The position numbers and the translations under genes were made by a program. Shown here in pieces: positions 25,161 through 35,208 of a stretch of 64,000 nt of DNA. Source of the stretch: an archaeon (GTDB lineage Archaea > Thermoproteota > Thermoprotei_A > Marsarchaeales > Marsarchaeaceae); the NCBI GenBank assembly GCA_021800035.1, contig JAJYZJ010000005.1:1-64000 (forward strand). The letters run 5' to 3'. Below the pieces are notes generated by a model that saw only the letters and a list, made by a program, of their open reading frames with translations, did no database searches and was not told where the DNA came from. The stretch's first letter is position 1. Every line of letters begins with the position of its first letter.

Positions 25161-26447
25161 TCAGATATTTCTTATCAAACTAAAGAGGTCTGCAATCATT
25201 CTCATCGTCGATACTTTACCCTTTATTGACTTTCTTGCCAGTCCTAACAAATGGTTCTTCTTTCTGCCATCTACAAAGTAAGCGTCGTGGAGAAAGCCAT
25301 TCATAATTTCAGGATAGACAGAATAAAGGCGAGTGTTTCTGAAGAATTTTGAATAACCTTTGTAGCTTAGAAGGTCGGTGAGTACAAAGCTTTGCTTTAG
25401 TCTCGTCAGATAATTTGACATGAAGGCAGACGAGGTATTTTTGGCTTTTACAGCCTCAGCCGCAAGCTCTCCTGCGACTGAACCAGAACCTACTGCAAAA
25501 TCCATCCCCCGAAGGTTGAAGCCAGTGTTGAGTACCATTGCCGCAGCAGAACCTGCAACAAGATATCCTCCGGCGTAAAGGGGCGGCATGCTCTCGAACC
25601 CTCCTTCAGCGACTAGGCAAGTGCTATACTCCTCAACCGTCCCTCCTTCTACGAGGCCAGAAATCAGGGGGTGCGATTTGAATAGTTCAATCGCCTCGGA
25701 AATCTCAACCCCCTTCAATACTGCATCCTCCATATTCAATATGAGACCTAAAGAAAGACTATCACTATTCGTATAGAGGAATCCTCCTCCCTCCACTCCC
25801 TTTGGTAGGCCGAGTAGAGTATACTCAACCCCCGAACGACCAGAAAGCCTGAATCGCCGAGAGATTTCCTCCTCAGAAAGCCTTATCACTTCTTTGATAC
25901 CGATTCCAACGGTTTTTCCCTGCCACTCATCGTGCAAACCAATATCCCTTGAGAGCAGCGAGTTGAATCCATCGCATTGTATTACGACCTTAGAACGAAA
26001 TTCATCTCCGCTGGACATTACACCGGAAATCTTGCCTTGCGAACGGATGAGCCCATCAACCCTAACACCTAGGGCTACAGTGGCTCCTGCGGACTCTGCT
26101 TTGGAGACGAGCCAAGGGTCGAGCTTAGACCTGAGGACCGAAGCACAGTTATAGGGAGATCGAGACATGCCGGGATCAAAGAAATCCACGCATGTGCTTC
26201 TTTGCTCATCCAACAACCCGAGAACGTAACGATCTATATACCTCTCAACTGGACTCTCCTGCGATCCGAAGTCGGGAAAATACCTGTTCATCACGTGAGT
26301 GTAAAGCAATCCACCGGAAACCGTCTTCGTTCCAGGCTTCTGACCACGTTCCAAAAGTAATACACCCACTCCTGCCCTAGCCGCCGCGAGGGCAGCCGCG
26401 GCTCCCGCGGGGCCCGCACCCACAACTATTACGTCAAATTCCTCCAA
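25161..26447 (-). CDS. fixC: FixC-like electron transfer flavoprotein:quinone oxidoreductase
   Basis: 428 aa FAD-dependent oxidoreductase. N-terminal dinucleotide motif DVIVVGAGPAGAAAALAAARAG, then the family signature GTKTVSGGLLYTHVMNRYFPDF, VVIQCDGFNSLLSR, and the second FAD contact AGGYLVAGSAAAMVLNTGF. Takes electrons from ETF (fused gene at 5720) and gives them to membrane quinone. In most genomes a small ferredoxin-like FixX follows; none is found here. TTG start at 26447 with a box (CCATTAAAAGG on the minus strand, about 26475-26485) about 30 nt upstream. Could also be annotated as geranylgeranyl reductase family, but the GTKTVSGG segment favours FixC. Confidence 0.87.
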   Translation of the reverse strand: MEEFDVIVVGAGPAGAAAALAAARAGVGVLLLERGQKPGTKTVSGGLLYTHVMNRYFPDFGSQESPVERYIDRYVLGLLDEQRSTCVDFFDPGMSRSPYNCASVLRSKLDPWLVSKAESAGATVALGVRVDGLIRSQGKISGVMSSGDEFRSKVVIQCDGFNSLLSRDIGLHDEWQGKTVGIGIKEVIRLSEEEISRRFRLSGRSGVEYTLLGLPKGVEGGGFLYTNSDSLSLGLILNMEDAVLKGVEISEAIELFKSHPLISGLVEGGTVEEYSTCLVAEGGFESMPPLYAGGYLVAGSAAAMVLNTGFNLRGMDFAVGSGSVAGELAAEAVKAKNTSSAFMSNYLTRLKQSFVLTDLLSYKGYSKFFRNTRLYSVYPEIMNGFLHDAYFVDGRKKNHLLGLARKSIKGKVSTMRMIADLFSLIRNI

Positions 26448-27318
26448 CTTGGTCAGGCTATGCTTTGAAAACTCCTTTTAATGGTTTTCATGGCATACTG
26501 ACGTTCTAGCCCCTTCTACAAAATGTGGTCTCCATAGTGGTCAGCACAAACGTCACGCAGGGCTTTTCGGTCACCTGCACAGCTCGGCCAAACGGCGCTC
26601 GACATCGTGCCACTTAGCTACGTGTGTGGCCCATGATACGAATTGACCATTTTGTGCCAAGTGGCTACCCGAATACTCGCCCCTTGAATCCGCATACGTG
26701 CTCTAAATCAATGGACAAAGGAGCTAAGCGAAAAGGAAGATCGACCACATCACCCCCTACTTCGGCCTTCCCTTCTCGGCTCGAGCCCTATGACGGAGTG
26801 CGTAAAGCAGAGACGTGGGCCATTACGCGGCTAACTTACGGTCGAGAATGGAACACTAGGGCTGTGTCCGAGGGCAGTCCGCTGGCCGCGCGAGCAGCTC
26901 GACCATGCATTTGGAATTGTTCAACAAACCGGTGCGGATTGGCCGAGCTCAGGGAAGTTCCTGTAAAAGGTATTCACGCGGAGAGATTGCGCCTTGTTTT
27001 CTGGCTGACGCAAGTTTTCGGTTAAAGCAGCATAAACCGTGCTCCCTCAATCGGTTACGAGTAAAAGGTTGACTCGCCGCTCCACAAGTCACAAAGCGCT
27101 AGATTACAGCTTCCAAGTCAAGATGGAAGCTGTTGCCATAGTTAGCCCCCAAAGCAGGCTGGGCCGCCCCAAAATGCCATTGGAACTGCGCTGAAAGTGC
27201 CTTGCTTACCCTTTAGAAGCCTCAGGGCCAAAGTAGTAACTCAACATCTGTAAGTTTTGAGAGATTTTCCCGAATCACAGGGTTTTTTAGTGGGCAAATG
27301 TGGGAAAGTTGAGGAAAC
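26448..27318. other. 871-nt gap without a convincing gene
   Basis: The longest gene-free stretch in the window. One open frame at 26624-27025 (+) encodes a Pro/Arg/Ser-rich chain without secondary-structure pattern or family motif and is not convincing. A perfect 10-bp inverted repeat lies at 27106-27133. T-run and A/T-rich sequence at 27281-27290 probably belong to the mutase promoter. I looked for RNase P RNA (GAGGAAAGUCC-type core), SRP RNA and tRNA features and did not find them. An unknown RNA or a decayed gene is possible. Confidence 0.4.
27106..27133. repeat. Perfect 10-bp hairpin in the long gap
   Basis: ACAGCTTCCA, 8-nt loop, TGGAAGCTGT. All ten pairs are Watson-Crick. It is about 185 nt upstream of the mutase start, and no T-run follows directly, so a simple terminator is less likely than an RNA structure or protein binding site. 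Confidence 0.6.
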
Positions 27319-28995
27319 GTGGTAGAAGAACCGTCTGGGGCCAATCACACAAATCTACCGGGAAAAGCTACATTTCCTGCTCCGCAGGTATCATTAAACG
27401 AACTTGCATCGGCTAGGTACATGGGAACTCATTCAGATATCCCGGTAAAGGAATCCTACGACCAGCTTGACCTGTCCACATATGACCTCGCAAACAGATT
27501 GGGTGAGCCAGGAAAGCCTCCATTCACCCGGGGTATACATCCTGCCATGTATCGCGCAAGGATGTGGACGTTACGGCAGTTTTCAGGATTCGGCACTCCG
27601 GAAATGACTAACGCAAGGTTCAGATACCTTCTCTCGCAAGGCGAAACTGGTCTTAGCGTCGCCTTCGACATGCCCACACTGATGGGCTATGATCCAGACG
27701 ACGAGATGGCGCTCGGGGAAGTAGGCCGTGAGGGTGTGAGCGTTTCATCGCTGGTTGACATGGAGGAACTTTTCAAGGGAATAGAGCTAGACAGGATTTC
27801 TGTTTCGATGACAATCAACGGTCCTGCAATTGTATTGCTCGCCCTCTATATCGCAGCTGCGGAGAGACAAGGAGTCCCCGAAGCGGCTCTCAGTGGGACT
27901 ATACAGAATGACATATTGAAGGAGTATATTGCACAGAAAGAATACATCTTCCCCCCAGAGCCCAGTATTAAGCTCGTCATCGATACTTTCGAGTATTGCG
28001 CAGCGAAAATGCCAAAATACAACTTCATCAGCGTCAGCGGCTACCATATCCGGGAAGCCGGAGCCAATGCTGTACAGGAACTCGCATTCACTCTGGCAGA
28101 CGGGATCACTTATGTCGAAGCTGCACTAAAGAGGGGCCTGCCCATCGACTCCTTTGCGCCCAGAATGTCGTTTTTCTTTGACTCGCACATCGACTTCTTC
28201 GAAGAAATCGCAAAGTTTCGCGCAGCGCGAAGAATGTGGTACGGGCTAATGAAAAACAGATTTCACGCCAAAGACCCTAGGTCCATGAAGCTTCGATTCC
28301 ACACGCAGACAGCTGGTGTTTCTCTCACTGCTCAACAGCCCCAGAACAATGCAGTAAGGGTGGCCTATGAAGCCCTTGCGGCTGTTCTCGGTGGCACACA
28401 GAGCCTCCACACGAACGCGATGGATGAGGCGCTGGCACTCCCTACCGAGGAAGCCGCAAAAGTGGCGGTCAGGACGCAACAAATCCTAGCGCTAGAGACC
28501 AACGTCGCAAATACTGCCGATCCACTTGGTGGCTCATATTTCGTAGAGAAGCTGACTGATGAGATAGAAGCTAGAGCATGGGCGTTGATTAACGAGATTG
28601 ACGAACGCGGGGGGGTTGTGAAATGCATCAAGAATGGCTTTTTCCAGAGACAGATTTCTGACTCCGCCTACGCCTTCCAGAAGTCACTCGAAGAAAAGAG
28701 GAGGTTCCAAGTGGGAGTGAATTGTTTCCGTGACTCTGAGCCCACCCCAATACCTATCCTTAAGATAGATCCGGAAATAGAGAAGAAACAGGTTGCGAGA
28801 GTTAAGAAGCTAAGGTCTGAAAGGGACGGCGACTTGGTCGCTGAAAAGCTCAAGCAGCTGGAGGCTGCTGCGGGTTCAAATGAGAACCTTGTGCCCTATA
28901 TCCTTGAGTGCGTGAAGAGCTATTCTACTGTAGGCGAAATTGTCCGCTCGCTCAAAAAAGTTTACGGGGGATATGCCGAGCCGAGCGTATTCTAG
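27319..28995 (+). CDS. B12-dependent acyl-CoA mutase large subunit, isobutyryl-CoA mutase-like residues
   Basis: 558 aa TIM-barrel subunit of the methylmalonyl-CoA mutase family, without the fused B12 domain. Strong family segments: [78 protein letters not shown]. By alignment with Propionibacterium MutB, its Tyr89 corresponds to Phe88 here and Arg207 to Gln206; Phe/Gln at these places is the pair described for isobutyryl-CoA mutase. Ala115 stands where 2-hydroxyisobutyryl-CoA mutase has Asp. So methylmalonyl-CoA may not be the substrate. GTG start; operon with the B12 subunit and MeaB GTPase. Confidence 0.92.
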   Translation: MVEEPSGANHTNLPGKATFPAPQVSLNELASARYMGTHSDIPVKESYDQLDLSTYDLANRLGEPGKPPFTRGIHPAMYRARMWTLRQFSGFGTPEMTNARFRYLLSQGETGLSVAFDMPTLMGYDPDDEMALGEVGREGVSVSSLVDMEELFKGIELDRISVSMTINGPAIVLLALYIAAAERQGVPEAALSGTIQNDILKEYIAQKEYIFPPEPSIKLVIDTFEYCAAKMPKYNFISVSGYHIREAGANAVQELAFTLADGITYVEAALKRGLPIDSFAPRMSFFFDSHIDFFEEIAKFRAARRMWYGLMKNRFHAKDPRSMKLRFHTQTAGVSLTAQQPQNNAVRVAYEALAAVLGGTQSLHTNAMDEALALPTEEAAKVAVRTQQILALETNVANTADPLGGSYFVEKLTDEIEARAWALINEIDERGGVVKCIKNGFFQRQISDSAYAFQKSLEEKRRFQVGVNCFRDSEPTPIPILKIDPEIEKKQVARVKKLRSERDGDLVAEKLKQLEAAAGSNENLVPYILECVKSYSTVGEIVRSLKKVYGGYAEPSVF

Positions 28996-29005
28996 AGGAA
29001 AGGCC

Positions 29006-29458
29006 ATGTCCCAACCGAGCATGATAGAAAACCGGCGCACCGCTCCGAAGCTGCGCGTATTACTTGCCAAGCCCGGGTTGGATGGCCATGACAGGGGGGT
29101 GAAGGTGATTGCAAGAGCCTTGAGTGACGCGGGCATGGAAGTAATTTACCTCGGATTGCGACAGACTGCAAAGCAGATCGCTGCCGCAGCTGTGCAGGAA
29201 GATGTCGACATAGTCGCGATAAGTATCCTATCAGGTGCGCATATGACTATAATCCCAGAACTGCTTGAGGATTTGCGGGTCTCAGGAGCCCCGGACATCC
29301 CAGTGGTAGTGGGGGGGATAATCCCGGATGATGATGCTGCTTCACTGCTAAATCTCGGCGTAAAAGGAGTGCTTGGACCTGGCGCATCAATCCCCGAACT
29401 TGTCGCTATGGTCGCTGGCGCCGCGAAGAGGCGGGTAGCTTCCGGTGCCGCGCTCTAG
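29006..29458 (+). CDS. B12-binding small subunit of the acyl-CoA mutase
   Basis: 150 aa cobalamin-binding domain that pairs with the large subunit just upstream. It shows [21 protein letters not shown] (the D-x-H-x-x-G motif whose His coordinates cobalt), SILSGAHM and [18 protein letters not shown] 29006 is chosen because GAGGAAAGG lies directly upstream; the longer frame to 28940 overlaps the large subunit. The first 15 residues are a flexible extension. It ends 2 nt before the MeaB gene. Confidence 0.93.
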   Translation: MSQPSMIENRRTAPKLRVLLAKPGLDGHDRGVKVIARALSDAGMEVIYLGLRQTAKQIAAAAVQEDVDIVAISILSGAHMTIIPELLEDLRVSGAPDIPVVVGGIIPDDDAASLLNLGVKGVLGPGASIPELVAMVAGAAKRRVASGAAL

Positions 29459-29460
29459 CC

Positions 29461-30438
29461 ATGTCTGACCAAATAACCAGTCTGCTTGAGAGCACTGCAA
29501 GGAAAGATGTCCGGGCGCTTTCCAGACTTATTTCGATGGCAGAGAATGACGAAGACGCGGCAGGACGAATCTCCTTTCTCCTAGCCAAGATGACTTACGC
29601 CCACCCTCAAATTGTAGGAGTGGCTGGTGCTCCCGGAGTAGGTAAAAGCACTCTCATTCGTTCAATTTGCCTTGAGCTCAGAAAGAGAGGTTTGAGCGTG
29701 GGTGTGCTTGCAATAGACCCTACTAGCCCCCTTACCGGCGGCGCGGTCCTAGGAGACCGCTCGAGGATGAGCGAGCTCGCAACGGACGAAGGAGTGTACA
29801 TAAGAAGCATGGGTGCGAGGGGTCAGCTGGGAGGAATCTCGCGCGCAACCAGAGATGCGATAAGGCTTCTTTCTGTATTTGGTTCCGACGTAATCATAAT
29901 TGAGACGACCGGCGTGGGCCAGAATGAACTAGATGTTGTGAATGCTGTTCACACAGTGATATCCGTGATCATGCCGGCTTCGGGGGATTCCGTTCAGCTC
30001 TTGGAATCTGGTGTCACAGAAATCGCGGATATTATTATTATAAACAAATCCGACCTGTTGGGGGCTGACACGCTTGCATCTGAAGTGAGGGGCGCCCTTC
30101 AGCTCAGAGCGAAGAAGGACGGGTGGACACCACCACTAATCAAGACAATCGCGACGAGCGGGATGGGCGTGGCCGAGATCGTGGACACAACACGCGAGCA
30201 CTTTAGCTTTCTTGAGAAGAGTGGCAGCAAGGTCGAGAGGGAAAGGAGGGCCTACGTTGCGGAAGTGAATCTCCTGCTCAGGCAGCGAGTTCTTTCAATC
30301 ATTACAGCAGAGTTAGAAAATGGAGCTGAATTCAGAAAGGCTTTGCAGTCGGCCTTTGAAGTTAGAAGGAGTCCCTATGAATTAGTCGATATGCTTCTCT
30401 CCCGGCTCTTAGCCCGAACAGAAATATCCAGCCACTGA
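29461..30438 (+). CDS. meaB: MeaB/ArgK-type GTPase, chaperone of the B12 mutase
   Basis: 325 aa G3E-family GTPase that gates cofactor loading and protects B12 acyl-CoA mutases from inactivation. G1 motif GVAGAPGVGKSTLIRS, then VLAIDPTSPLTGGAVLGDRSRM, base-III Glu in VIIIETTGVGQNE, and G4 IIINKSDLL. Directly follows the B12 subunit with a 2-nt gap, so all three genes are one transcript. Length and motifs normal; ATG start. Confidence 0.95.
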   Translation: MSDQITSLLESTARKDVRALSRLISMAENDEDAAGRISFLLAKMTYAHPQIVGVAGAPGVGKSTLIRSICLELRKRGLSVGVLAIDPTSPLTGGAVLGDRSRMSELATDEGVYIRSMGARGQLGGISRATRDAIRLLSVFGSDVIIIETTGVGQNELDVVNAVHTVISVIMPASGDSVQLLESGVTEIADIIIINKSDLLGADTLASEVRGALQLRAKKDGWTPPLIKTIATSGMGVAEIVDTTREHFSFLEKSGSKVERERRAYVAEVNLLLRQRVLSIITAELENGAEFRKALQSAFEVRRSPYELVDMLLSRLLARTEISSH

Positions 30439-30450
30439 AATATTCTGATG

Positions 30451-31347
30451 TCAGTTGTTTCTGAGTATCATTTTCAGGACGTCTCGGAATGGCGTGAGCC
30501 TGACGCCAAAAGCGGCGACAAGTTCCGATGGGCTGGATATGAAATCTGAAATCAGCACGTCAAGTTCGTCTGTACTCAGTTCTGTACCGTATCGCCTCTC
30601 GTTAACCGGGCGCATCGAGTCCTGAAGCGCAAATTCCAGATTGATGGGTTTTAGCTTAAGTGGTTTGCCAGCTACTTCTGCATAAGTTTTGAGAAACTCC
30701 GAAAATGTAACTACTTCTGGTCCGACCAGGTCAAATGTTCTGTTCCAGACTGAATTTAGTGATAAGCTCTTAGCGTATATAGAAGCAACGTCGTCAACCG
30801 ATATTGGCTGGATTCTATAACGCCCGCTACCGTAGACAGGTATCTCCTCGCCTTTAGTCAACCTCTCAAGTACGAGACCTGAAAATTCGTCCCCCTTTCC
30901 AATAATGTATGACGGCCTAAAGATCAGATTCTTTCCCATGAAGCCCTGGATAATACGCTCACACTCCGCTTTGGCCAAGAAATATGATTGCGTGCTACCC
31001 TTGTTCGTTCCGAGACCGCTGTTATACGCAAGCATCTTGACCCCAGCCTTCTCTGCAGCGGCTACTAGCGCCCGGGTAGGCTGAATCATACTACTGCTGA
31101 AAGGACTATCCAGGGTTTGTGAACTCGTGCCCACGAGGTGGAAGAGTGCATCGCAACCTGCAAGAGCTTGTTCCAGCGTCTCCTGGGATGAATAGTCTAC
31201 GAGAGCAGCCCTCGCCCCGGCAGTTACCACATTGTGAATCCCTGACTGCGAGCGTAGGAGCCCCACCACCTCAAACCCGCAGCTTGATAGCTCTCGCAAT
31301 ACCCTGCTTCCAACAAATCCAGAGACACCGGCTACCGCAATCTTCAT
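30451..31347 (-). CDS. NAD(P)-binding SDR/epimerase-like protein (NDUFA9-like)
   Basis: 298 aa extended/atypical short-chain dehydrogenase. Rossmann motif VAGVSGFVGSRVLREL at the N-terminus; YNSGLGTNKGSTQSYFLAKAECERI in the catalytic-helix position, in which the Tyr-x-x-x-Lys is replaced by SYFLAKAE (Tyr and Lys present with spacing Y-F-L-A-K), and FRPSYIIGKGDEF. This pattern fits the NmrA/NDUFA9-like group often found near respiratory or membrane-lipid genes. Converges on MeaB with a 12-nt gap. Substrate unknown. Confidence 0.82.
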   Translation of the reverse strand: MKIAVAGVSGFVGSRVLRELSSCGFEVVGLLRSQSGIHNVVTAGARAALVDYSSQETLEQALAGCDALFHLVGTSSQTLDSPFSSSMIQPTRALVAAAEKAGVKMLAYNSGLGTNKGSTQSYFLAKAECERIIQGFMGKNLIFRPSYIIGKGDEFSGLVLERLTKGEEIPVYGSGRYRIQPISVDDVASIYAKSLSLNSVWNRTFDLVGPEVVTFSEFLKTYAEVAGKPLKLKPINLEFALQDSMRPVNERRYGTELSTDELDVLISDFISSPSELVAAFGVRLTPFRDVLKMILRNN

Positions 31348-31411
31348 AGCTTGGAATCCCCTTATCTACTCAGAATCCCCCTGCACAAAGTCTTTGTGAT
31401 TCGACACCGAA

Positions 31412-31717
31412 GTGAATCCAATGTCTAGTATAATAGGGAAGCTCGACGCAGACCAAAAGTCAATACTGTCCGAGCTTCGAGCGAGATTGATGGAGCTTGA
31501 CAAAGACGTCCTTGAGCAGGTTAGGCAGCACAGAATAGTCTATTCTAAGGGTTTTTTCATGCGAGACTTTGGGGAAATCACATTCGAAGGGGGAAGGATT
31601 CGATTTTCGGCACTGGGACCAAAATCAGCCACACAGTATCCTCAAGTTCTGGTAGAAAACGAATCGGAGCTAGATGCCGCCGTGGAAATGGCAATACGCG
31701 CATTGCATGATGTCTGA
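31412..31717 (+). CDS. Small soluble protein of unknown function
   Basis: 101 aa from GTG 31412 (ATG 31421 also possible). Opening helices rich in Leu/Glu, then a central beta segment with GFFMRDFGEITFEGGRIRFSAL, and a final helix. It has some likeness to the small DUF5655-type proteins, but I would not rely on this. No Cys or membrane segment. Divergent from the SDR gene and convergent with pyruvate kinase. Confidence 0.6.
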   Translation: MNPMSSIIGKLDADQKSILSELRARLMELDKDVLEQVRQHRIVYSKGFFMRDFGEITFEGGRIRFSALGPKSATQYPQVLVENESELDAAVEMAIRALHDV

Positions 31718-31776
31718 CGAATGTACCAACGGAACTTAAAGGATAAAGACTATACCCGTGTCGCATCAATGCCAGT

Positions 31777-33195
31777 CTACGAGGCTCGAGAGTCCCCAAT
31801 ATCCTGAACGCGTATCATGTTTGTGGTTCCTGGCCTGCCAGTTGGAAAGCCGGCAACAACAACGACCCTGTCTCCGTCCGAAGCAAATCCAAACCGGCGG
31901 ACTCTTTTCTCAACTTCCTCTCGAGAAATTTCGGTCCTGCTTTCAGGCATAAGGCGAGACTCGACACCCCACACTAGGCACAGCTGCCGTACTGTGGACT
32001 GCACAGGAGAAAAGCTACATATTGGTATGTGCGTCCTATTCTTAGAAACCACTCTTGCAGTGGCGCCGGACCAGGTATACGCTACTATACATTTTGCCTT
32101 TGTGGCCGCCGCCACCTGGCAGGCTGCTGCGGCTGTCGCCTCCTGAACGTTTTCTCCATCTACCGGATGGTAAAGCGAGCGACCAAATTCATGCTCGACC
32201 GTCTTACTCACTCTTGCAAGCGTTTCTACCGCCTCTTTGTAGTAAGGCCCGACCGCGGTCTCTTCTGAAAGCATGAGTGCATCCGTGCCGTCCAGTATTG
32301 CGTTAGCTATGTCACTCACTTCTGCCCTAGTCGGGGTTGGTTCGTGTAGCATGTTCAGCAATATCTGGGTTGCAGTTATCACCGGCTTACCTAGGCGATT
32401 GGCTTCATGAATAATCTTCTTCTGCACCATGGGCACTTTTTCGGGGCCGAGTTCGACTCCCAAGTCGCCCCGCGCTACCATTACTGCGTCTGAAGCCGAA
32501 ATAATGTCTTTGTAATGTTCGGCAGCTTCAACTTTCTCAATCTTGGAAATTACGCTTGCATCGCCGCCTGCTCTGCGTATCTCATTCTTAGCCTGATGCA
32601 TATCCTCTGGTGTGCTCACGAATGACACTGCGACATAGTCCACTGAATTCTCGACTCCGATTTTTATGAGTTCCAGGTCTTTCTGCGTGAGGGCGGGCAC
32701 TTTGGATGCCAGTCTTGGGATATTGATTCCCTTGCCCGTAGCAACGAATCCTCCCATTTCCACCTCACACTTTACACTATTCTGTCCTACCGAATTAACT
32801 CGCAGCCTTACAGTTCCATCCGCAAGGTAGATCTTTGATTCCTCATGAACAATCCGAGGAAGTTGGGTGAAACTCACCGGAATTATATCCGAGCTTCCCG
32901 TCAGGGCCTCTGTGGATAATGTTACCGTGGCCCCTTTGTTTAACATGACTGGCCGATTTCCCATGTTTCCTATCCTCAGCTTCGGGCCGGGGAGATCCTG
33001 CAGAATGGCTACTTCTCGCCCCATTTGCGAAGACACGCGGCGGACCAGACGGATATGCTCAATCTGTTCTTCACCTGTACCATGAGAGAAGTTCAATCTA
33101 GCTACATCCATTCCAGCTCGTATGAGCTCCTTTATGGCCTTGACACTTGAAGTGGCAGGACCAATAGTACAGACTATTTTCGTGAACCTGTGCAC
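31777..33195 (-). CDS. pyk: Pyruvate kinase
   Basis: 472 aa glycolytic enzyme making pyruvate and ATP from phosphoenolpyruvate. Family elements: TKIVCTIGPATSS, DVARLNFSHGT, DLPGPKLRIG, the signature ISKIEKVEAAEHY (catalytic Lys and Mg-binding Glu), VARGDLGVELG, and ATQILLNMLHEPTPTRAEVSD. The C-terminal allosteric domain is complete. It begins 37 nt after trpA on the same strand, so it may be transcribed with the trp operon or from a short promoter between them. Confidence 0.96.
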   Translation of the reverse strand: MHRFTKIVCTIGPATSSVKAIKELIRAGMDVARLNFSHGTGEEQIEHIRLVRRVSSQMGREVAILQDLPGPKLRIGNMGNRPVMLNKGATVTLSTEALTGSSDIIPVSFTQLPRIVHEESKIYLADGTVRLRVNSVGQNSVKCEVEMGGFVATGKGINIPRLASKVPALTQKDLELIKIGVENSVDYVAVSFVSTPEDMHQAKNEIRRAGGDASVISKIEKVEAAEHYKDIISASDAVMVARGDLGVELGPEKVPMVQKKIIHEANRLGKPVITATQILLNMLHEPTPTRAEVSDIANAILDGTDALMLSEETAVGPYYKEAVETLARVSKTVEHEFGRSLYHPVDGENVQEATAAAACQVAAATKAKCIVAYTWSGATARVVSKNRTHIPICSFSPVQSTVRQLCLVWGVESRLMPESRTEISREEVEKRVRRFGFASDGDRVVVVAGFPTGRPGTTNMIRVQDIGDSRAS

Positions 33196-33232
33196 AGCTC
33201 TATGAGAAGCAGCTTACCTTAAACCTTCACGC

Positions 33233-34018
33233 CTAGGCTATGAGCGTGGCGGCTTTCAACTCTCGTGTATATGACCTTAGCTCATCTAGGGCCGACTCAC
33301 GCTCCGAATTTGCAAGCCTCGACACGAGCGCACTTCCCACAATCACTCCATCAACTCCCAGCTTGATAGCCTGCTTGACTGTCTCGGGTCTTGAAATGCC
33401 GAACCCGAGCGCAACTGGTATGGTCACTCTATTTTTTACGCGACTCACGAATTCTTGGGCATAATCCGGAAGAGAGCTTCGTTCACCGGTCACGCCATAA
33501 ACCGATACCAAGTAGACAAAGCCAGAACATTTTTCGACAATTCTATCAATCCTGCTCGAAGAGGTTGCCGGAGAAACCAGGAAGACAGTTTCGAGTGATT
33601 GAGCCCTAGCCGCAACCAGCCATTCATCGGATAGTTCGACAGGAAGATCCGGTACTATTACGCCCGTAACTCCACTTCTAGAAGCCGCTCTTGCGAATGC
33701 CGGAAGGCCCATGCGGAGCATAGGGTTCAAGTAGGTCATAACATAGATTGGCACCCTCACACTCTTGGTTAATTCACCAGCGAGCTCTAGTACGTCTGCT
33801 GGTTTCGTTCCAGCTGAAAGCGCTCGAACTGATGCAGCTTGTATTGTTGGGCCGTCTGCGATTGGATCGGAAAAAGGGATACCTAATTCGAGCGCGTCTG
33901 CGCCCCCCTCAATCACGGAGAGCGCGGCATCATAACAGAACGATGGATTAGGGTCGCCACCCATCAGATACGCGATCAGCGCTCTTTTGCCATCGCTGAA
34001 CGCGCGTGAGCTGGTCAA
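33233..34018 (-). CDS. trpA: Tryptophan synthase alpha chain
   Basis: 261 aa TIM barrel that cleaves indole-3-glycerol phosphate to indole and glyceraldehyde 3-phosphate. [17 protein letters not shown] holds the catalytic Glu and Asp region; [12 protein letters not shown] and the phosphate-binding [10 protein letters not shown] and [10 protein letters not shown] are present. Last gene of the trp run; overlaps trpB by 4 nt. Confidence 0.96.
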   Translation of the reverse strand: MTSSRAFSDGKRALIAYLMGGDPNPSFCYDAALSVIEGGADALELGIPFSDPIADGPTIQAASVRALSAGTKPADVLELAGELTKSVRVPIYVMTYLNPMLRMGLPAFARAASRSGVTGVIVPDLPVELSDEWLVAARAQSLETVFLVSPATSSSRIDRIVEKCSGFVYLVSVYGVTGERSSLPDYAQEFVSRVKNRVTIPVALGFGISRPETVKQAIKLGVDGVIVGSALVSRLANSERESALDELRSYTRELKAATLIA

Positions 34019-35208
34019 AGTATTTCGCCTCTAAAAGCTGCGACGCTTTCGACGTCCTTGTCGCCCCTGCCAGAAAGAGTGACAACCATAACCGAATCTT
34101 TTGAGGCCTCGGCAGCGTGCTTGATAACATAGGCCAAGGCGTGGCTCGACTCAAGAGCCGGAATGATTCCTTCCAGCCTGCAAAGTTCCACGAAAGCAGC
34201 CACAGCTTCCTCGTCAGTTGCAGTTTCATACTTCGCCCTTCCAGTCGCCTTTAGATAGGCATGTTGCGGGCCGACACCAGAATAATCAAGGCCTGCCGCG
34301 ATGCTGTGAGTAGTCCGAATCTGTCCGTAATCATCCTGAAGGACCATGGTCCTCATCCCTTGAAGAACCCCGGGCAAACCAGCTATGAGTGGAGCTGCAT
34401 GCATGCCACTTTCCAGGCCTTGTCCCCCAGCCTGGACGCCCACTAACTGTACCTCTGTATTTGAAATGAATGGAGCAAACGTACCCATCGCATTACTACC
34501 TCCGCCGACGCAAGCCACGATGGTATCCGGAAGTCTACCAATTTGCTCTTCCGATTGTGTCCTGATTTCCTTTCCTATTACGCTCTGCAAGTCCCTGACT
34601 ATGGTGGGATAAGGATGCGGACCCACCACAGAACCTAGGAGATAATATGTGGTCCTAACATTCGTAATCCAGTCGCGCAGTGCCTCGTTGATGGCATCCT
34701 TCAAGGTCTTGGAGCCAGATTCAACCGGATGCACTTCAGCGCCGAGCAACTTCATCCTGTAAACATTCAGTCGCTGGCGAGCCATATCATGAGTGCCCAT
34801 GTAAATTTCGGCTTTTATTCCAAGGAGTGCAGCCGCCATTGCTGTAGCAACGCCGTGCTGTCCTGCCCCTGTCTCAGCAATTATCCTAGTCTTTCCCATC
34901 ACCTTGGCGAGCAGCGCCTGACCAACAGCATTGTTCATCTTATGCGCTCCTCCGTGTACTAGGTCTTCACGCTTGAGGTATACCTGAGCCCCACCCAGCT
35001 TTTTGCTGAGGTTTGAAGCGAAGTAGAGTGGTGTTGGTCTCCCAGCATAATCTCTAAGAAGCGACGAAAGTGTAGATTGGAATTCTCGGTCTTCACTATA
35101 CCTCTGGTAGGCCCTCCAAAGCTCGTCGAGTGCCTCCTTTAGTGTTTCAGGAGCATACTGCCCACCGAATTCGCCAAACCACCCAGCTTTGTGTTCGGGT
35201 TCAGTCAA
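34015..35208 (-). CDS. trpB: Tryptophan synthase beta chain
   Basis: 397 aa PLP enzyme condensing indole with serine. The PLP Lys is in [13 protein letters not shown] (Met where most have Ile or Thr), followed by [23 protein letters not shown] for the phosphate, and [11 protein letters not shown] at the C-terminus. Length matches TrpB1, the form that pairs with TrpA. Overlaps trpF by 8 nt and trpA by 4 nt. Confidence 0.97.
   Translation of the reverse strand: MTEPEHKAGWFGEFGGQYAPETLKEALDELWRAYQRYSEDREFQSTLSSLLRDYAGRPTPLYFASNLSKKLGGAQVYLKREDLVHGGAHKMNNAVGQALLAKVMGKTRIIAETGAGQHGVATAMAAALLGIKAEIYMGTHDMARQRLNVYRMKLLGAEVHPVESGSKTLKDAINEALRDWITNVRTTYYLLGSVVGPHPYPTIVRDLQSVIGKEIRTQSEEQIGRLPDTIVACVGGGSNAMGTFAPFISNTEVQLVGVQAGGQGLESGMHAAPLIAGLPGVLQGMRTMVLQDDYGQIRTTHSIAAGLDYSGVGPQHAYLKATGRAKYETATDEEAVAAFVELCRLEGIIPALESSHALAYVIKHAAEASKDSVMVVTLSGRGDKDVESVAAFRGEIL

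Noticed and set aside
26624-27025. 133-codon plus-strand frame in the long gap
   Set aside because: Pro/Arg/Ser-rich without secondary-structure pattern, ribosome binding site or known motif. It may be chance in GC-rich DNA.
26448-27318. RNase P RNA or SRP RNA in the long gap
   Set aside because: The conserved RNase P core (GAGGAAAGUCC type and the downstream ACAGAAA region) and SRP helix-8 motifs were not found on either strand.
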